Origin: Phytophthora hibernalis
Taxonomy: Eukaryota; Oomycota; Peronosporomycetes; Peronosporales; Peronosporaceae
DNA length: 64,000 nt
Reading direction: 5' to 3'
Assembly (NCBI GenBank): GCA_012656075.1
Contig: JAAKBF010000117.1
Span: 62,001-126,000 of the forward strand
The translations under genes were made by a program, and so were the position numbers. This document shows, one piece after another, positions 20,201 through 31,189 of the stretch; position 1 is the stretch's first letter, and each line of letters opens with the position of its first letter. The notes beneath the pieces are model-generated. The model saw only the letters and a program-made list of their open reading frames with translations, was not told the DNA's origin and searched no databases.

Positions 20201-20329
20201 GGGAGTGAATTTCTGTGTGTCTTGGTTGTATATAGGTTCTTACCCTAACGAGCATTCGCGAGAAGGAAAGAAAGAAGAAGAAGAGAGAAGATGGCAAGAG
20301 GAGCGAATTGAGCGGTACCAGAAACGCCG

Positions 20330-20879
20330 ATGAAGTCGAGCGAAGAGCGCACCGAATGTTCGATGCGGTCCGGTCCACCTCTCACGATCCCAAGTACTTT
20401 GGAGTCGATTAACGAGCGTTCGGACAGCATCGACGTGCGGATGGACTACTCTGAAGCCAAAGAAGACGATGAAGGCGAATACCTGGAAGAAGCAACAGCG
20501 ATGTCCGAGGTTTCGGAAGCCGCTACCGTGTCAGCAGGACGTAGCGGAGGGGTGAGGTCGCTCGCACGAAACCTCACCGAAGAGTTGGACGGAGGGGCTG
20601 GTCCTGAACCGGATCACGAAGACAACGAAGATGGACTCGGTGATCTCCGATCGCTGACAATGACCGAGGACGCGAGTTCTTGGTCGACCGGCAGTCGGCC
20701 TCCAGTTAATGGGGACACTCCGACTGCCGACAAGGTTTTGGGAAGATGCATGGAGGTGATGATGACGAAGAGCAAGTGGATGCGGGCCGTTGCGCCAAAG
20801 TCAATTCGACAAGCTGTGTGGATGGAACTCGGGGCGGAATTAGTTGTCCCAGTGGAATCGTGGAGCATCCAGCAGGTGG
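20330..20879 (+). pseudogene. gag: family A gag N-terminus, truncated
   Basis: The frame starts MKSSEERTECSMRS and runs through LESINERSDSID, DEEGEYLEEAT-like acidic stretches and SWSTGSRPPVNGDTPTADK to WSIQQVA. It is nearly identical to 51033-51355 from the GGVRSLARNL region on. At 20880 it changes abruptly to unrelated sequence (WFAFADFKAV), where the other copy continues EDTVQLFRAMG. The ATG at 20330 is the first in this frame after a stop. Confidence 0.7.
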
Positions 20880-21665
20880 CCTGGTTCGCTTTTGCAGATT
20901 TTAAAGCTGTAGACAAAAGAGTTTCTTGCTCGAGTTATCGGGTTGCTCTCAACAGTATCCGTGTTGTTACTGCATTTTCTGCTAAATCCTTGTCAGTGTG
21001 AAAGAAGCCTACCCGTTCCACCCTTGGTGGACTTTGGCCCATTAAACCCAAACTCCTCGTCTTCCTGGAACTTCTGTAAGTTTCACTGATTGAAACAGGA
21101 GGTACCAATCATGCATAGCCAGCGGTCGATCCAAAGGTACAATCACCATGAAGACAGCATTGCATTGAGCGACTCGAGAACCTAGAGCTTGTGTTGGTGA
21201 ATGAGATGTTATACACTGAATTACTGATTGTTTGAAAGTCAGCAGACTTCCACAACAATCTTTTGATTCCTGAGTAATAGCATGAAATGCTATGGCTTGA
21301 GCGACAACCATTGACGGGGAGCAGAGCGGAGAATTAGCAGTAGTACAGCTGCGGTAAACATGCAGGACACGCAGGACAGATCAAGAGCGCGCCTGACAGA
21401 CCCAGATGCTAAAGACAAGGACAGAAGCGGCAGGACGTACGAGCAACGCACGGCTGGTGGCTGGCGGGCCGACCCGCCAGAAGATCAATCCACCAGGCCG
21501 CTAGAAGATCGCGCGCTTCGAAGGCCGTATGAAGAGAGAAGAGCAAGACCGACCACGAAGCAGAATGCAGACAAGATGGAGAGGCGACATCACCGTCGTG
21601 ATGTCTGGTCGGCAGCCACCGCCAACAGTCGCCCTGAGTTGTACCCACAGAGGTGGGCTTGCATG
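20880..21665. other. unassigned stretch
   Basis: After the gag break at 20879 no domain is recognised. A minus-strand ORF (21311-21042) of 89 codons and a plus-strand ORF (21360-21668) of 102 codons rich in Arg, Asp and Glu (RSRARLTDPDAKDKDRS) are open. The second might be the basic start of a gag. Neither has supporting context. Confidence 0.3.
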
Positions 21666-22009
21666 TGAAGATAGTAGCCGCTCAGTTCACTATTTGCGGC
21701 GAGACCAAGAAACAACTTCGCTATCTGCCGCGGTACAGAGAGGCGATAAGGAAGCCCTGTAATAAAGATATTGAAGTTAAGAGCAGCAGCAGCTAGAAGC
21801 ACGCACGAGTAAGAAGAAGCACGAAGCAAGAAGAGAGCAAGGCGAAGCGAGGACGGCGATTGAAGTGTGAGGAGACGGATAGACAAACCCGTTGGTTGAA
21901 GTAGAGTGTCTGAAGCCTACCCCTCAGGTTGCTTGTCAGTCTAATAGACGTACCCCGAAGCTAGGCCCCGGTAGTTGAGCCCGGCCGACGGAGTGACCCG
22001 AGTAACAGT
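21666..22009. repeat. possible solo LTR
   Basis: About 344 bp begins TGTGAAG and ends GAGTAACA, with AATAAAG near 21761 and no ORF. The TGT..ACA ends and the polyadenylation-like signal suggest an LTR. No second copy exists in the window, and no primer site or target duplication is obvious. Confidence 0.25.
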
Positions 22010-22149
22010 TAGATCTTTAACCGGACGTTCACACCTGAGCGGCCGAGTGGATATTGAAAGTCAACTGCTGTGTATATTTCATATTATGATAATCTGCATA
22101 GCAGCAGGCGGCGGACATTGCCACTGGGCACCTGTCTTGTAGCTCGAGA

Positions 22150-22987
22150 CGGACCCGGCACGGTACGGGGTGTTCAAGCGGACCCGATCCCGATTATTAC
22201 TTCGTGGCCATTGGTCATGTACTCAAATGCGTAGTCCTCAACGTCCATGCCATCACTCATGACGACTGACGAATAGTTTGCTTCCCTTTCAGGTGCGTGG
22301 TTACGTCGTAGTACAGCTCCGACGAGAACCAGGTGTCACCGCCAAACATTGATTGTCGCTGCACTGCCTGCCGCACCGTCCACCTTCAGGCCTCTATGGA
22401 CTCGGCCGGCGTGCCTTTGAAGTCATCGATGTCAAGTTTCCTCACCTTACTGTGGTGCGGCTGGATCACCATGGGTGCTGGGGCTGCTGTATGTGGTGGT
22501 GTCGGTGTTGCTACCACCGGCGGCGTAATCACGCACCTCCTCATCATGGACCGCTGATGGTCAGGCGCGAGAGCGTCCCACCAGTCCATTGACTCGTCGG
22601 CAGCTGTGTGCTGACGGAATGTTTGGCCGTGTGGTGGTTGCTGCTGGCCGTCATTGCCGCCATTACCATCGCTGCTACTGTCGTTGTCGCGGTTGCTTTT
22701 TCATCGTGATTGCTGCTGCTGTCATCATCACCGGCGTCATTGTTGTTGCTGTGGTCGTTGTTCGCGTCGTTGCCACCAGTATCGTCACTGCTGGTATCTT
22801 CAATTGGGTACACACCGACCTGATTCGTCTGGCACAATCGTTCCGACACGCGATCTGGTGCAGTCATTCCAATACGCGAGCAGGCATTGGTGCAATTATT
22901 GGGACACGCGATCTGCCAATATGCGATCTGCCAACTCGCGACCTGCGGTGGTTGATCTGTGGCAATCATTTCGGTACGGTCGATCAC
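22150..22987 (-). pseudogene. gag: family E gag fragment
   Basis: The minus strand first reads a Thr/Asn/Asp-rich N-terminus (22987-22600), then APMVIQPHHSK and VRKLDIDDFKGTPAESIEA, followed after a TGA by RQAVQRQSMFGGDTWFSSEL and YYDVTTHLKGK. This matches the start of the Retrotrans_gag domain of canonical oomycete Gypsy elements. It has stops at about 22395 and 22258. The capsid is cut near 22150. Confidence 0.55.
22907..22951. repeat. 15-bp tandem repeat, three units
   Basis: CGCGATCTGCCAATA, TGCGATCTGCCAACT and CGCGACCTGCGGTGG follow each other without gap. They lie at the beginning of the family E gag frame. Confidence 0.6.
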
Positions 22988-23120
22988 ATGGATTGTGGGT
23001 ACAATGGAGCTATCAATTCGTTATGGTACCGCGATCTTGATACATAATATCAGGTTCAAGGTACGATGCGCAAACGGGAAGCACGCAAGAGGGATAGGAA
23101 GAGAGCGAGGTGGGGAGAGA
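22984..23120 (+). repeat. family B/C 5' leader fragment
   Basis: This stretch is clearly related to the minus strand of 41945-41810: ATTGTGGGTACAATGGAGC, then GGTACCGCGATCTTG, then an ATG (23066) opening RKREARKRDRKRAR. In the family C copy the same start leads into gag. TGGTACCGCGATCTTG at 23024 could be a primer site. The match ends near 23120. Confidence 0.5.
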
Positions 23121-23191
23121 ACTTTAGAGCCTTTACTTTGGTATAATAGATTCCGATTTGCCTTGCAAGACGCAAGTGTTTTCTAGACTAC

Positions 23192-23755
23192 GGGTATTTA
23201 TTTTCGGGTAGCCACTTTATAATTTTCAGCTAGCCACGTTTGAGAGTGCCGTTTTAAATAGCCATTTTCTGATTGTCGGCTAGATACTTAGTGCTTGCAC
23301 TAAGCCAAACGTCGACGGTACTATTGTTTTGCGCACTTTTGGTCGGACCAAAGTTCGTTTGGTCCCTACAGTAGGGATCCTATCCATGGGTATGTGTATT
23401 TTGATATATAATGGAGGCTAGAACGCTTCCTGCGGTTTAAGTTCCGCGAGCGCAGCACGCGGGGTTAAACCCGGGCTTGTTGGTGAATGAGCGCAGCGAG
23501 GTGCTCCCTCGCAGGGGGGTAGAGGGTCTTTAGGGTTACGTTGGCTGGGTAGGGGTGAGGGATCAGGGTGTAGTATTCTACCTAAAAGAACATGTTACCA
23601 GTAAATTGATTCAGATTGATTTTCTACTAGACACTTTTGCTGTTGCGCGTGGCCACTAGTGGCTAGTGCGCCAAACGAAAAGTGGTTAGTTGGAACGTAG
23701 TCACAAAATGTGGCTACGTGAAAATTAAAAAGAGGCTAGTCGAAAATTGGCACCC
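23192..23755. mobile_element. Mutator-like MITE with 9-bp target duplication
   Basis: CTAGACTAC occurs directly outside both ends (23183-23191 and 23756-23764). The element starts GGGTATTTATTTTCGGGTAGCC and its inverse end reads GGGTGCCAATTTTCGACTAGCC; the inverted similarity continues with gaps for about 55 bp. It is 564 bp without coding capacity. A 9-bp duplication points to the Mutator superfamily. Several internal copies of GGCTAG/TAGCCA motifs flank a GC-rich core. Confidence 0.8.
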
Positions 23756-23764
23756 CTAGACTAC

Positions 23765-24229
23765 CGAGGAAGGAGGTACATTGGCCCACCCGAAGAAGAA
23801 CTCGCCACGTCGACCAAGAACACGACGTACACCTGGATAGCTTGGTCAGGGTACGCTCGCACATCAATCTCACTACAAGATCCCGCCTAGAGGAGGCGGC
23901 AAGGAACGAAAAGGGCTACAACAGCACGAGAAAAGGATACACCCCCACGCGATCGGCTTGAACCAAGACTCGATCGCAGCACACCGACGACTGCGTGAAG
24001 AATACCCGCGTGGCCGTCACCCACCCAGACCCCGGAAGGAGCAACCAAGCTCCAACCTCCGCCTTGGTCACCACTGAAGTAACCCGTCCAGCCGACGGGT
24101 ACACAAGGTGAATACAAGGGTTAGATCGCGCCAGATCAACGGAGTACCCCCTCCGACAGTCGGCAGTCTGGGCGTACCGTGCACAAGCTTCGACGGCGTC
24201 AGCAATTTTCGTGAAGCAGCTTCGCCACA
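23765..24229. other. putative leader of element B
   Basis: No domain is seen between the MITE and the gag-like ORF at 24230. If the MITE is removed the sequence joins 23191 without a gap. It may be 5' leader or LTR of element B, but it shows no similarity to the LTR at 35968, so the 5' LTR of this element is not identified. Confidence 0.3.
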
Positions 24230-26580
24230 ATGGTGCGCGTGCCCGGATCTTCTGGTGATTCACAGAGATTTCACCGTGAGTCCACCGAAGAAGACGTCAA
24301 GATCAAGACGGAACCAGGAAACGAGTCGTCGACGGAAGATGGATCGCCGCCGACGGCGTTGAAGACGCCAGGATCAACTGATCACCAGAGTGCTGGGAGG
24401 AGCGCTGACGATGCGAAGGAGGAAGGTTCAGCGATGGACCTAGAAGAAAATCCGCAACCCCTCCCCAGGACCCCGCGGATCACGATGCGAATCGCCATGC
24501 GCCGGATGAAGAGCCGACGGTGAAAACCGAAGGATCTTCATCCCCAAACGCCTCCAGTCTCACGCTCGACATCGAAGAAGAAGAAGTCGAAGGCCTCGCG
24601 TAAGAAACTGAAGGCTCCAGAGTCCGAAGCCGAAGAGCAAGAGAATCCCCAGGTTTGGACGGACGATCTGCTGGAGTCCGCGTTCCATTACAAGAGCCTG
24701 TACAGACTCATGCAGGAGAACCAGGTAATGAAGATCATGCGTCCGAAGCCGATTGGAGAACTGCAAGGCCCAGTGAAGGCACCGAGGGTCGTATCCAACT
24801 GACTCGATGCGGTAAAGATCCTGATGCGCATGCTGAAAGAAGCAGGGATCGTTCTTGGCTCCTTCGACGCGAACGAAATGATCGACTTGGAGTTGCCAGA
24901 GATCAGGAAGCAACGTTGAACATCTACGTCAGACTGGCTTCCATTGTAGACAGCGTCGTCCCAGTTCAACAAGAAGAGTCGCCATAAACTCGTAGCCGAG
25001 CAGGATCGTCACAGTATGTATCCGCCACATCGGAAGCGGGTTCATGAAACTGACAACTTAATCGAGTTGCAACGGATGACGTTGAGGACGGCGGGTGCCG
25101 CCGCGCTTCAGTCGTGGAAGAGCGACCACGACGGGGTCGATTTCCCCACGATCCCCAAACCAACAGCCACAGTTGCCTTGCCAACCTCCACGATTGCAGC
25201 AACAACTCCCACGTTCACCAGATCAATCCCAGTCCAAGCGGCGCCGGCACCTCCGCAGTCGTTTTCGACGGCGCCATAGAACGGCTCTTAAAGAACAGCA
25301 GCAAGCATCCACGATCACATCGGTCGCGACAACCCAACCGCTGCCTGCCGCGAAAGCGCCGGAAACCCAAGATGTGGATATGGAGTCGGTGGGGTCCGTC
25401 CATTCGCACCCGAGCGAGTACGACCCGGCGATTTGAGCGTCGGCGTCCCAGTACGCGCAGCAGTCGCGTCCACTGACGCCACCGGAACATGAACGATTGC
25501 AGGCACTCGAATCAGAGTCTCAGCGATCGCAGACCTGAAGGAATTCTCTGGGAAAGATCAGGATGAAGACCGAGCTAGAAGCTGGTTCAGCAAGATGAAG
25601 TCAGCGTTTGTCCGCGATCAGGCCCTGACAGCGAGAAGTGTCTGTTTTTCGGTGACTTGCTCACCAGACCTGCGCGCAACTGGTACCGACAGCTGAGTCG
25701 GACGACGCGCAGCGAGTAGAAGCGTTTGTCCAAGAGTTTTCAGATCCAGTACTGCGGACGTGGTATATCCTTCGCGAGGCAATATTACCATGCGCGGAAG
25801 AGATCGGATGAATCGCCGTTGGAATACTTGCACCGCCTGAACGTCGCCGGGTTGCGAGGTCAGCTCTCGATCAAAGACGAATCAGTCGAAGTCCGCCGTG
25901 AACACGTCGATCACTTGATTGAGACGCTCGACGACCGCGATCTGGTCGGTCAATTAGCGCTGCTGAGGATCCCGGATGCGGACACGTTGGAAGAGACGTG
26001 GCGATCCCGGACGTGCGAAGGCGCGACAGGGAAGATGGCGAACGGTTCAATCAAACCGAAGCCAAAAGCGCCAACGGGCGCTGCTTCATCCGCTAACACT
26101 GCGCTGTCCGTGCGATCCGTGCGACTGCTGACCCCAGCGACTCCGAACTGGATATGAGCGGATCGGAAGGAGACGGAGACCTACAAAGGTCTACCTCGCT
26201 GCCGCCTCGGACCAACCCACGCGATTGCCACCGGAACAAGATCAACGACGCACCAACTGAGACACGAATGCACGCCAAACGAGTCGTCCGTCCGCGCCGC
26301 TGAAAGGAGAAGATCCACTAAAACCTTGTTCCCATTGTGGGTCATCGAAGCACACCGATCTTGGTCGTAGGCAGCGTCTGACGTGCGAGAAGTGCGGCAA
26401 GAAGGGTTACCCGACCGGTCGCTGCCTCTTCTCCTGCAAGACCTGCGGTGAGATCCACGGAGCTGGAGAATGAGCTGGAGAATGCCCGATGGAAGAGTTC
26501 TACAACTTGATCCGTCAGTGGTACATCCCAAACAAGCACGGTGGCATGCTCACGCAAGCAGCCGAGAAGATCTTAAACTA
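24230..26580 (+). pseudogene. gag: family B gag with zinc knuckles
   Basis: Pieces in order: an acidic/Pro N-terminus (24230-24523); a Lys-rich stretch with RKKLKAPESEAEEQ; YKSLYRLMQENQVMKIMRPK; LKEAGIVLGSFDANEMIDLE; a Gln/Pro/Thr linker (25016-25430); a capsid core with IADLKEFSGKDQDEDRARSW; DESPLEYLHRLNVAGLRGQ; and zinc knuckles CSHCGSSKH, CEKCGKKGYPTGRC (His to Tyr) and CKTCGEIHGAGE. A 12-bp duplication at 26461-26484 puts a TGA inside the last knuckle. Several single-base frame breaks differ from the inverted copy at 39373-41470, where longer frames are open. Confidence 0.7.
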
Positions 26581-26719
26581 GAACGCTCGCCGGATTGGAA
26601 TCCGGTACGAGCGTTCTAAGTTCTGCATCTATGCATACGTCGAAAAGCAGTCGAAGTCAGATGTAAGAAAGCTGATTCGGCCGACCGACAATATATGTGA
26701 TCTTCATGACAAACGTACC

Positions 26720-27240
26720 ATGACGATCTCCAGCCTCCATCAGGTCGACGAATTCGGACGATCGGAGGTGACGATGTCCCTGGACCTCTTGCATGGAGAG
26801 TCGCGAGGATATTGGAAGTACCACGTGCCGGACAAGAAGTTCCAGCAGGCGAAAGCCGTGGGGAAGATCAACAACGAAAAAGCCACATTGCTGTTTGACA
26901 GCGGCGCCGAAGTATCCATTTTGGATGCCGCCTTTGATCATAAGGTTGGCTGCTACGTGGAAAACAGTCAGGGTTAGAATGCGAGGGAGTTGGTAAGAAT
27001 CCCTACAGAACGGACGGGCGTACCAGGATCAAGAGCACGCTCGCATGATCGCTGGTGGACCACTTCGATGTCTGGGTTGGCCCGCCAACCGGGGACAAGA
27101 CTTGATCTTAGGAATGGATTTCATGGTGCCGGCGGGCATCCGCCTCGATCTCGCCGACGGATCACTGAGTCTTCCAGACGTTGTGCGAATCCAGTTAGCC
27201 GGTCGACGTCCACTCTACAGCGAGAAGGTGTAGCGGATCG
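26720..27240 (+). pseudogene. family B protease, first copy
   Basis: The frame reads GKINNEKATLLFDSGAEVSI, LDAAFDHKVGC, then after a break LILGMDFMVPAGIRLDLADG. DSG replaces DTG, which still supplies the catalytic Asp. The upstream WKYHVPDKKFQQAK is the gag-protease link. One frame break lies near 26975. A similar domain follows at 27918. Confidence 0.7.
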
Positions 27241-27917
27241 TGGTGGGAGAATACTGGAACCTTGAAGTTGGAGGATCGATCGAGGTCCGGAAAGGCTTCA
27301 TCCTGTCGAGCAACCGGAAGTTGTGGGGTACTCGAGGCGAACGCTGGGTAACATGCTTGGTGTCCGGACTGGGGAGGACTCGATACCTAAACAGCACGAA
27401 TATCAGCGATCAGGAGGTAACGTTGCATGATGACACCTGTGTCGGCATGTGGCTCGAAGGAGGACGCGTACCTCGTACCCTGGATTTGTGCTGGTCGGAT
27501 CGCGCCGGTATGCAGAGTGGCAAAACCTGGCGTTCCAAGCCACCACCGACCGGCAACCTGAAGACGAGCAGGATCTAGAACCTGACAGACCAATGGTGGA
27601 CCGGCCGACGTACGAAATGCCGACGGAAATCTTGCGACGTGACTCCAACACAAGGAGGCCGGCTGTTGCCAAGATCATGGTTCCACCCCAGTCGAAGCCG
27701 AACCGAGGGTGGTTACGAAACGGGTGAAGTGGGCAGATGAATCAGGCGATCAGGACGCGAAGAATCCTCCGGGAAACGGCGCTGAGGAGACGATGATGCG
27801 GCTCCGTATCAAGGAGAAACCCATTTTCAACCTGAGAAATCGCCAATCGCCGAGTCGGAGAACACCGACAATGAAGAAGTATGTTATCACGAAGGATGAG
27901 ACCTCTTCGCGGAAGAT
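27241..27917 (+). pseudogene. family B linker after first protease
   Basis: Frames at 27240-27578, 27449-27727 and 27709-27945 carry WVTCLVSGLGRTRYLNSTNI, SRRYAEWQNLAFQATTD and MRLRIKEKPIFNLR. Equivalent blocks exist in family C (48121-48837) and again after the second protease at 28540-29000. The inverted copy joins the first two frames, because a CCC run here (27478-27480) is CCCC there. Confidence 0.55.
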
Positions 27918-28427
27918 GTGGAGACCAAGATTAATGGGAAGCTAAACAACCGCCGTGCGACTCTGTTGCTCGCTACTGGTGCCGAGGTGTCCATCTTAGA
28001 CACCACCTTTGCTCGTGAGGTAGGCTGCCATATCGACACGGGCGTGACACAGAACTGCGTCGGGATCCGGGACGAGACGTATTACACGGTGGGAAGAACG
28101 CGGATCAAAGTGACCTTAGGCGGATACCTGGTGCACTTCTTGAACATATGGGTCGGAGAGCTTGTCGGTCAAGACGCGATTTTGGGAATGAGCTTCGTGG
28201 TGCCAGCAGGGGTCTGCATCGACACTGCGGACGGCACGGCATGCCTACTCGACGAAGTGAGGATCCAGATGATCGGGAGAAGGCCGTTGTATGGCGTGAA
28301 GATGCACCCGGTCACGGTAAAAAGTGAGGACTCTGTTAGGATCAACCCTGGAAGATCGCACGATGTACCCTCCGACCGGATAAGAACACTCCGAAGCTCT
28401 GGGTCACCAGAGGAAATTTGTGGGTAA
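27918..28427 (+). CDS. family B second protease-like domain, catalytic Asp lost
   Basis: KINGKLNNRRATLLLATGAE is followed by VSILDTTFAREVGCHIDTG, VGRTRIKVTLGGYLVHFLNI, and GQDAILGMSFVVPAGVCIDT. The fold is the same as in the first copy, but ATG stands in place of D(S/T)G, so it cannot be an active protease. The junction with the previous block is at about 27925. It is open over 169 codons, while its neighbours are broken. Either two subfamilies recombined, or the domain was duplicated and kept as a pseudo-enzyme. Confidence 0.65.
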   Translation: METKINGKLNNRRATLLLATGAEVSILDTTFAREVGCHIDTGVTQNCVGIRDETYYTVGRTRIKVTLGGYLVHFLNIWVGELVGQDAILGMSFVVPAGVCIDTADGTACLLDEVRIQMIGRRPLYGVKMHPVTVKSEDSVRINPGRSHDVPSDRIRTLRSSGSPEEICG

Positions 28428-29201
28428 CCTCCGTCGTTAAAGTGAAGATCGGGCGGCGTACGTACTTGCGGATAACGAATATCGCCGACAAGACGGTCTC
28501 AATTGACTCACTCGTGACTCTAGCCTGGTGGACGGCCAACGATGCTCTGCCACGGGAATTCGGGTTCGTCCAGGCAAACTCGCGACGGTACAAGGAGTGG
28601 TAGAACCTCACTTGCGATGCGGACCACCAATGGTCCGACGAAGGTAGCGACAGACCCGGTGGGTCTTTGGTGGAACACCCGACTTATGAGACCCCAAAGG
28701 GAATCCTGCATCGAGGGGAAGACACGCCGTCAAGCCAGGGGGAGAATAGAATCGGCCGCCCAAGGTGATGGTGACGTTCATCACCCCGAAACAGGGAGAG
28801 GACCCCAAGCAGCCACACGAACTGGGACAGGGGACGACCGCGGTCGGAACCTCGAACGAAGAAGTGGGTAATGACGATCCTGAGATATCACCAGGAAAGG
28901 CGGGAGAACCAGACCCCATAAATCAGGTGGCCGAGAATAAAACGGGCGACGTGGAGGCCGAGGACGCCGTAATCTTCCACGAAGGTTCGGAGATCTTCGC
29001 CGAGGAATTGCAAGCAGAGATGGCTGTCCTCCCAGAAATCTCCCTGACCGAAGAAGTGAAGATCGAAGACGTCGAGGTCGGACGACCTACAGGAGTGACG
29101 CCGGAGATCGCCGCGGGGAAGAGGAGCGGTATGTCAAATCATCTGGAAACGACGGAAATGGCTGGTCGGGAAGGACAACGCTTTATCTTCCGCGGCCATT
29201 G
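28428..29201 (+). pseudogene. family B second linker
   Basis: The first part (28418-28603) gives KIGRRTYLRITNIADKTVSI and DALPREFGFVQANSRRYKEW. A stop separates it from an acidic stretch (28765-29190) with EDPKQPHELGQGTT and IFAEELQAEMAVLPEISLTE. It ends at the RT start GVVCDIDVGDAKP. Order and motifs repeat those of the first linker in diverged form. Confidence 0.5.
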
Positions 29202-30090
29202 GAGTTGTCTGCGATATTGACGTAGGCGACGCGAAGCCCACAGCGCAACGTGTACGCAAGCTACCACCCAAGTTCAGAGAGCCAGTCTCGGCTCTACTCA
29301 AGGGGCTTCTCAGCGCGAGGATGATCCGACCCTCGAGATCTCCATGGGCCTCGCCGATCGTCGTGATCGTGAAGAAGAATGGGGTCGACATCCGACTCTG
29401 CATTGACTATCGCCTGGTGAACGGATTGAATCAATTGATGGTATACCCCATGCCACTGATCAACGACCTGCTCGAAGATTTGGACAAGTACCTTTGGTAT
29501 TGCTCGCTCGATATGGCAAGCGGATTCTGGGTCATCCCCATGACCGATCGAGCCCGGCTGGTATCAGCCTTCATCACCCCGTTCGGGTTGTTCGAAAGGA
29601 CGCGGATGCCGTTTAGATTGTGAAATGCACCGCAAATATACCAGCGACTGATCGACAACGCGCTCTACGATTTTTGGAGCGTCGCGCCGAACCGCGAGAC
29701 TCAAGACGTCTACGACGGAGGAAGACCAGCAGCCCCGGGCACTCCGTCCGTGTTGAGCCGACGTTCGTACATTGACGACTTCCTGATCGAAGGTTCGTCG
29801 TGGGGCGATCTGTGGGCGAAAGTGGAACGTTTGTTTGACGCCTGTGAGAAATGGCACCTATCCATCAGCGTGGAAAAGAGCGAGTGGGGTACATCGAAAG
29901 TCGCGTATCTGGGTCACAGTGTGTCGGAATACGGACTAGAGGCGAAGCCGAAGAATTTGGAGTCGCTGACAGCACTGACGTTCCCGCGCACGTTGAAAGG
30001 ACTCCAGTCTTTATTGGGCAGCCTCAACTATTACCACAGGTTCATCGCAGATTTCGCGATCTACGCGACCACGCTATATTCTCTCTCTGA
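29202..30090 (+). pseudogene. family B reverse transcriptase
   Basis: Motifs: AKPTAQRVRKLPPKFREPVS; SPWASPIVVIVKKNGVDIRL; CIDYRLVNGL; LDMASGFWVIPMT; GLFERTRMPFRL-stop-NAPQIYQRLID (TGA at 29621 where Arg or Lys is usual); RRSYIDDFLIEGSSWGDL with the YIDD active site; EKSEWGTSKVAYLGHSVS; LLGSLNYYHRFIADFAIY. Apart from the stop the domain is complete. Only about 35 residues lie between the primer region and YIDD, fewer than in family A. Confidence 0.8.
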
Positions 30091-30780
30091 AGCGGACTTC
30101 GACGATTACACCTCCAAGCCGGACGTACGATCCCAACCAAAGTGGACGCATGCCCTCAACGCGTTTGATACGCTCAAAACAAAGTTTGCACAGACCCCGA
30201 TACTGAAGCATTTCGACGAGGCGCGGGACCCGATCGTGATCGTGTATGCTAGTGAATGGGTGATCTCGGCTGACCTCGCACAGACCCACGACGGTGTGTG
30301 TATGCCGGTGAAGTTCACTAGTCGCACGTTGAAGCCGAACGAGCTGAACTACGACATCGTCGAGGGCTACCGAAATCCCGACTCTGACCATAGCAGCCGG
30401 GGAGGAACTACACGTCATGAGTTTTGATGGTTCAGCAAAGGCCAAATGAGAAGGCGGTGCGTTCAGTGGTGTCATCTGGAAACTACCCGGATGGAAGATC
30501 GTGCACGCGGCATCAGGCTACGCCACGAATCTTACTGTTAATGAAGCTGAACATCGTGGTATGCTGCAGGGGTACTCGCTTCTGGATGAGGTGAAAGTCT
30601 CCCACCTGATCGTCTGCGGCGACTCGAACCTAGCCATCCGACAGATGAGGGAGGATATAGACTGTAAGTCGCCAGGATTGAAGCTGCTGAGGCAACGGCG
30701 CGGGACGTCCTACGAAAATGGCCGAAACACGACCTGTATCATCTACGACGAGATTGGAACGCCAGTGCCGATCTTCTAGC
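30091..30780 (+). pseudogene. family B degenerate RNase H (tether) and second RNase H
   Basis: The first domain reads DPIVIVYASEWVISADLAQ and CMPVKFTSRTLKPNELNYDI; the catalytic Asp position is Tyr, and the end of the domain is missing because it jumps at about 30362. The second RNase H (30417-30780) has MSFDGSAKAK-stop-EGGAFSG, LTVNEAEHRGMLQGY and LIVCGDSNLAIRQM, so Asp, Glu and Asp of its active site are all kept. The stop is TGA at 30447. The frame is lost near 30700. Confidence 0.7.
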
Positions 30781-31189
30781 CGGACAGGCTCTCCAGCGTC
30801 AAGCTGGCATCAGAGCACAGTCACCCGAGGAATTGCGAGACTTGAACACGCTAAATCGCTTGACGGAGGTCATCCGACCCAGGAACGTGATCGGGTAAAC
30901 CTCGACCTAGGACCTAAGCTCTCCGATCCAGAACCTGAGACGCCCGATCTTGGCCGATCAGAAGGAGAAACTGTCGATAAAAGACCAGGGACGGTTCCGG
31001 TGCCAATGCCCACGAGGTCAGCAGCGGCCCGAACCACACCCACCGCAGACATAACCCCTGGCGTTTACAGGAGTCGGTAGTACAGCGTTTGTGACTTGAT
31101 CTGATTCGGACCGCCCAAGACGAGGAACCCTTGCTCGGGAATCTCAAGAAGTATCTGAGTGGCAATCTTGGGGAACTCTCGCGACGAGA

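Noticed and set aside
22589..23047. Cys/Val/His-rich plus-strand ORFs
   Set aside because: They are the reverse of the Asn/Asp/Thr-rich gag start on the minus strand; the Cys and Val come from GAC/AAC codons read backwards.
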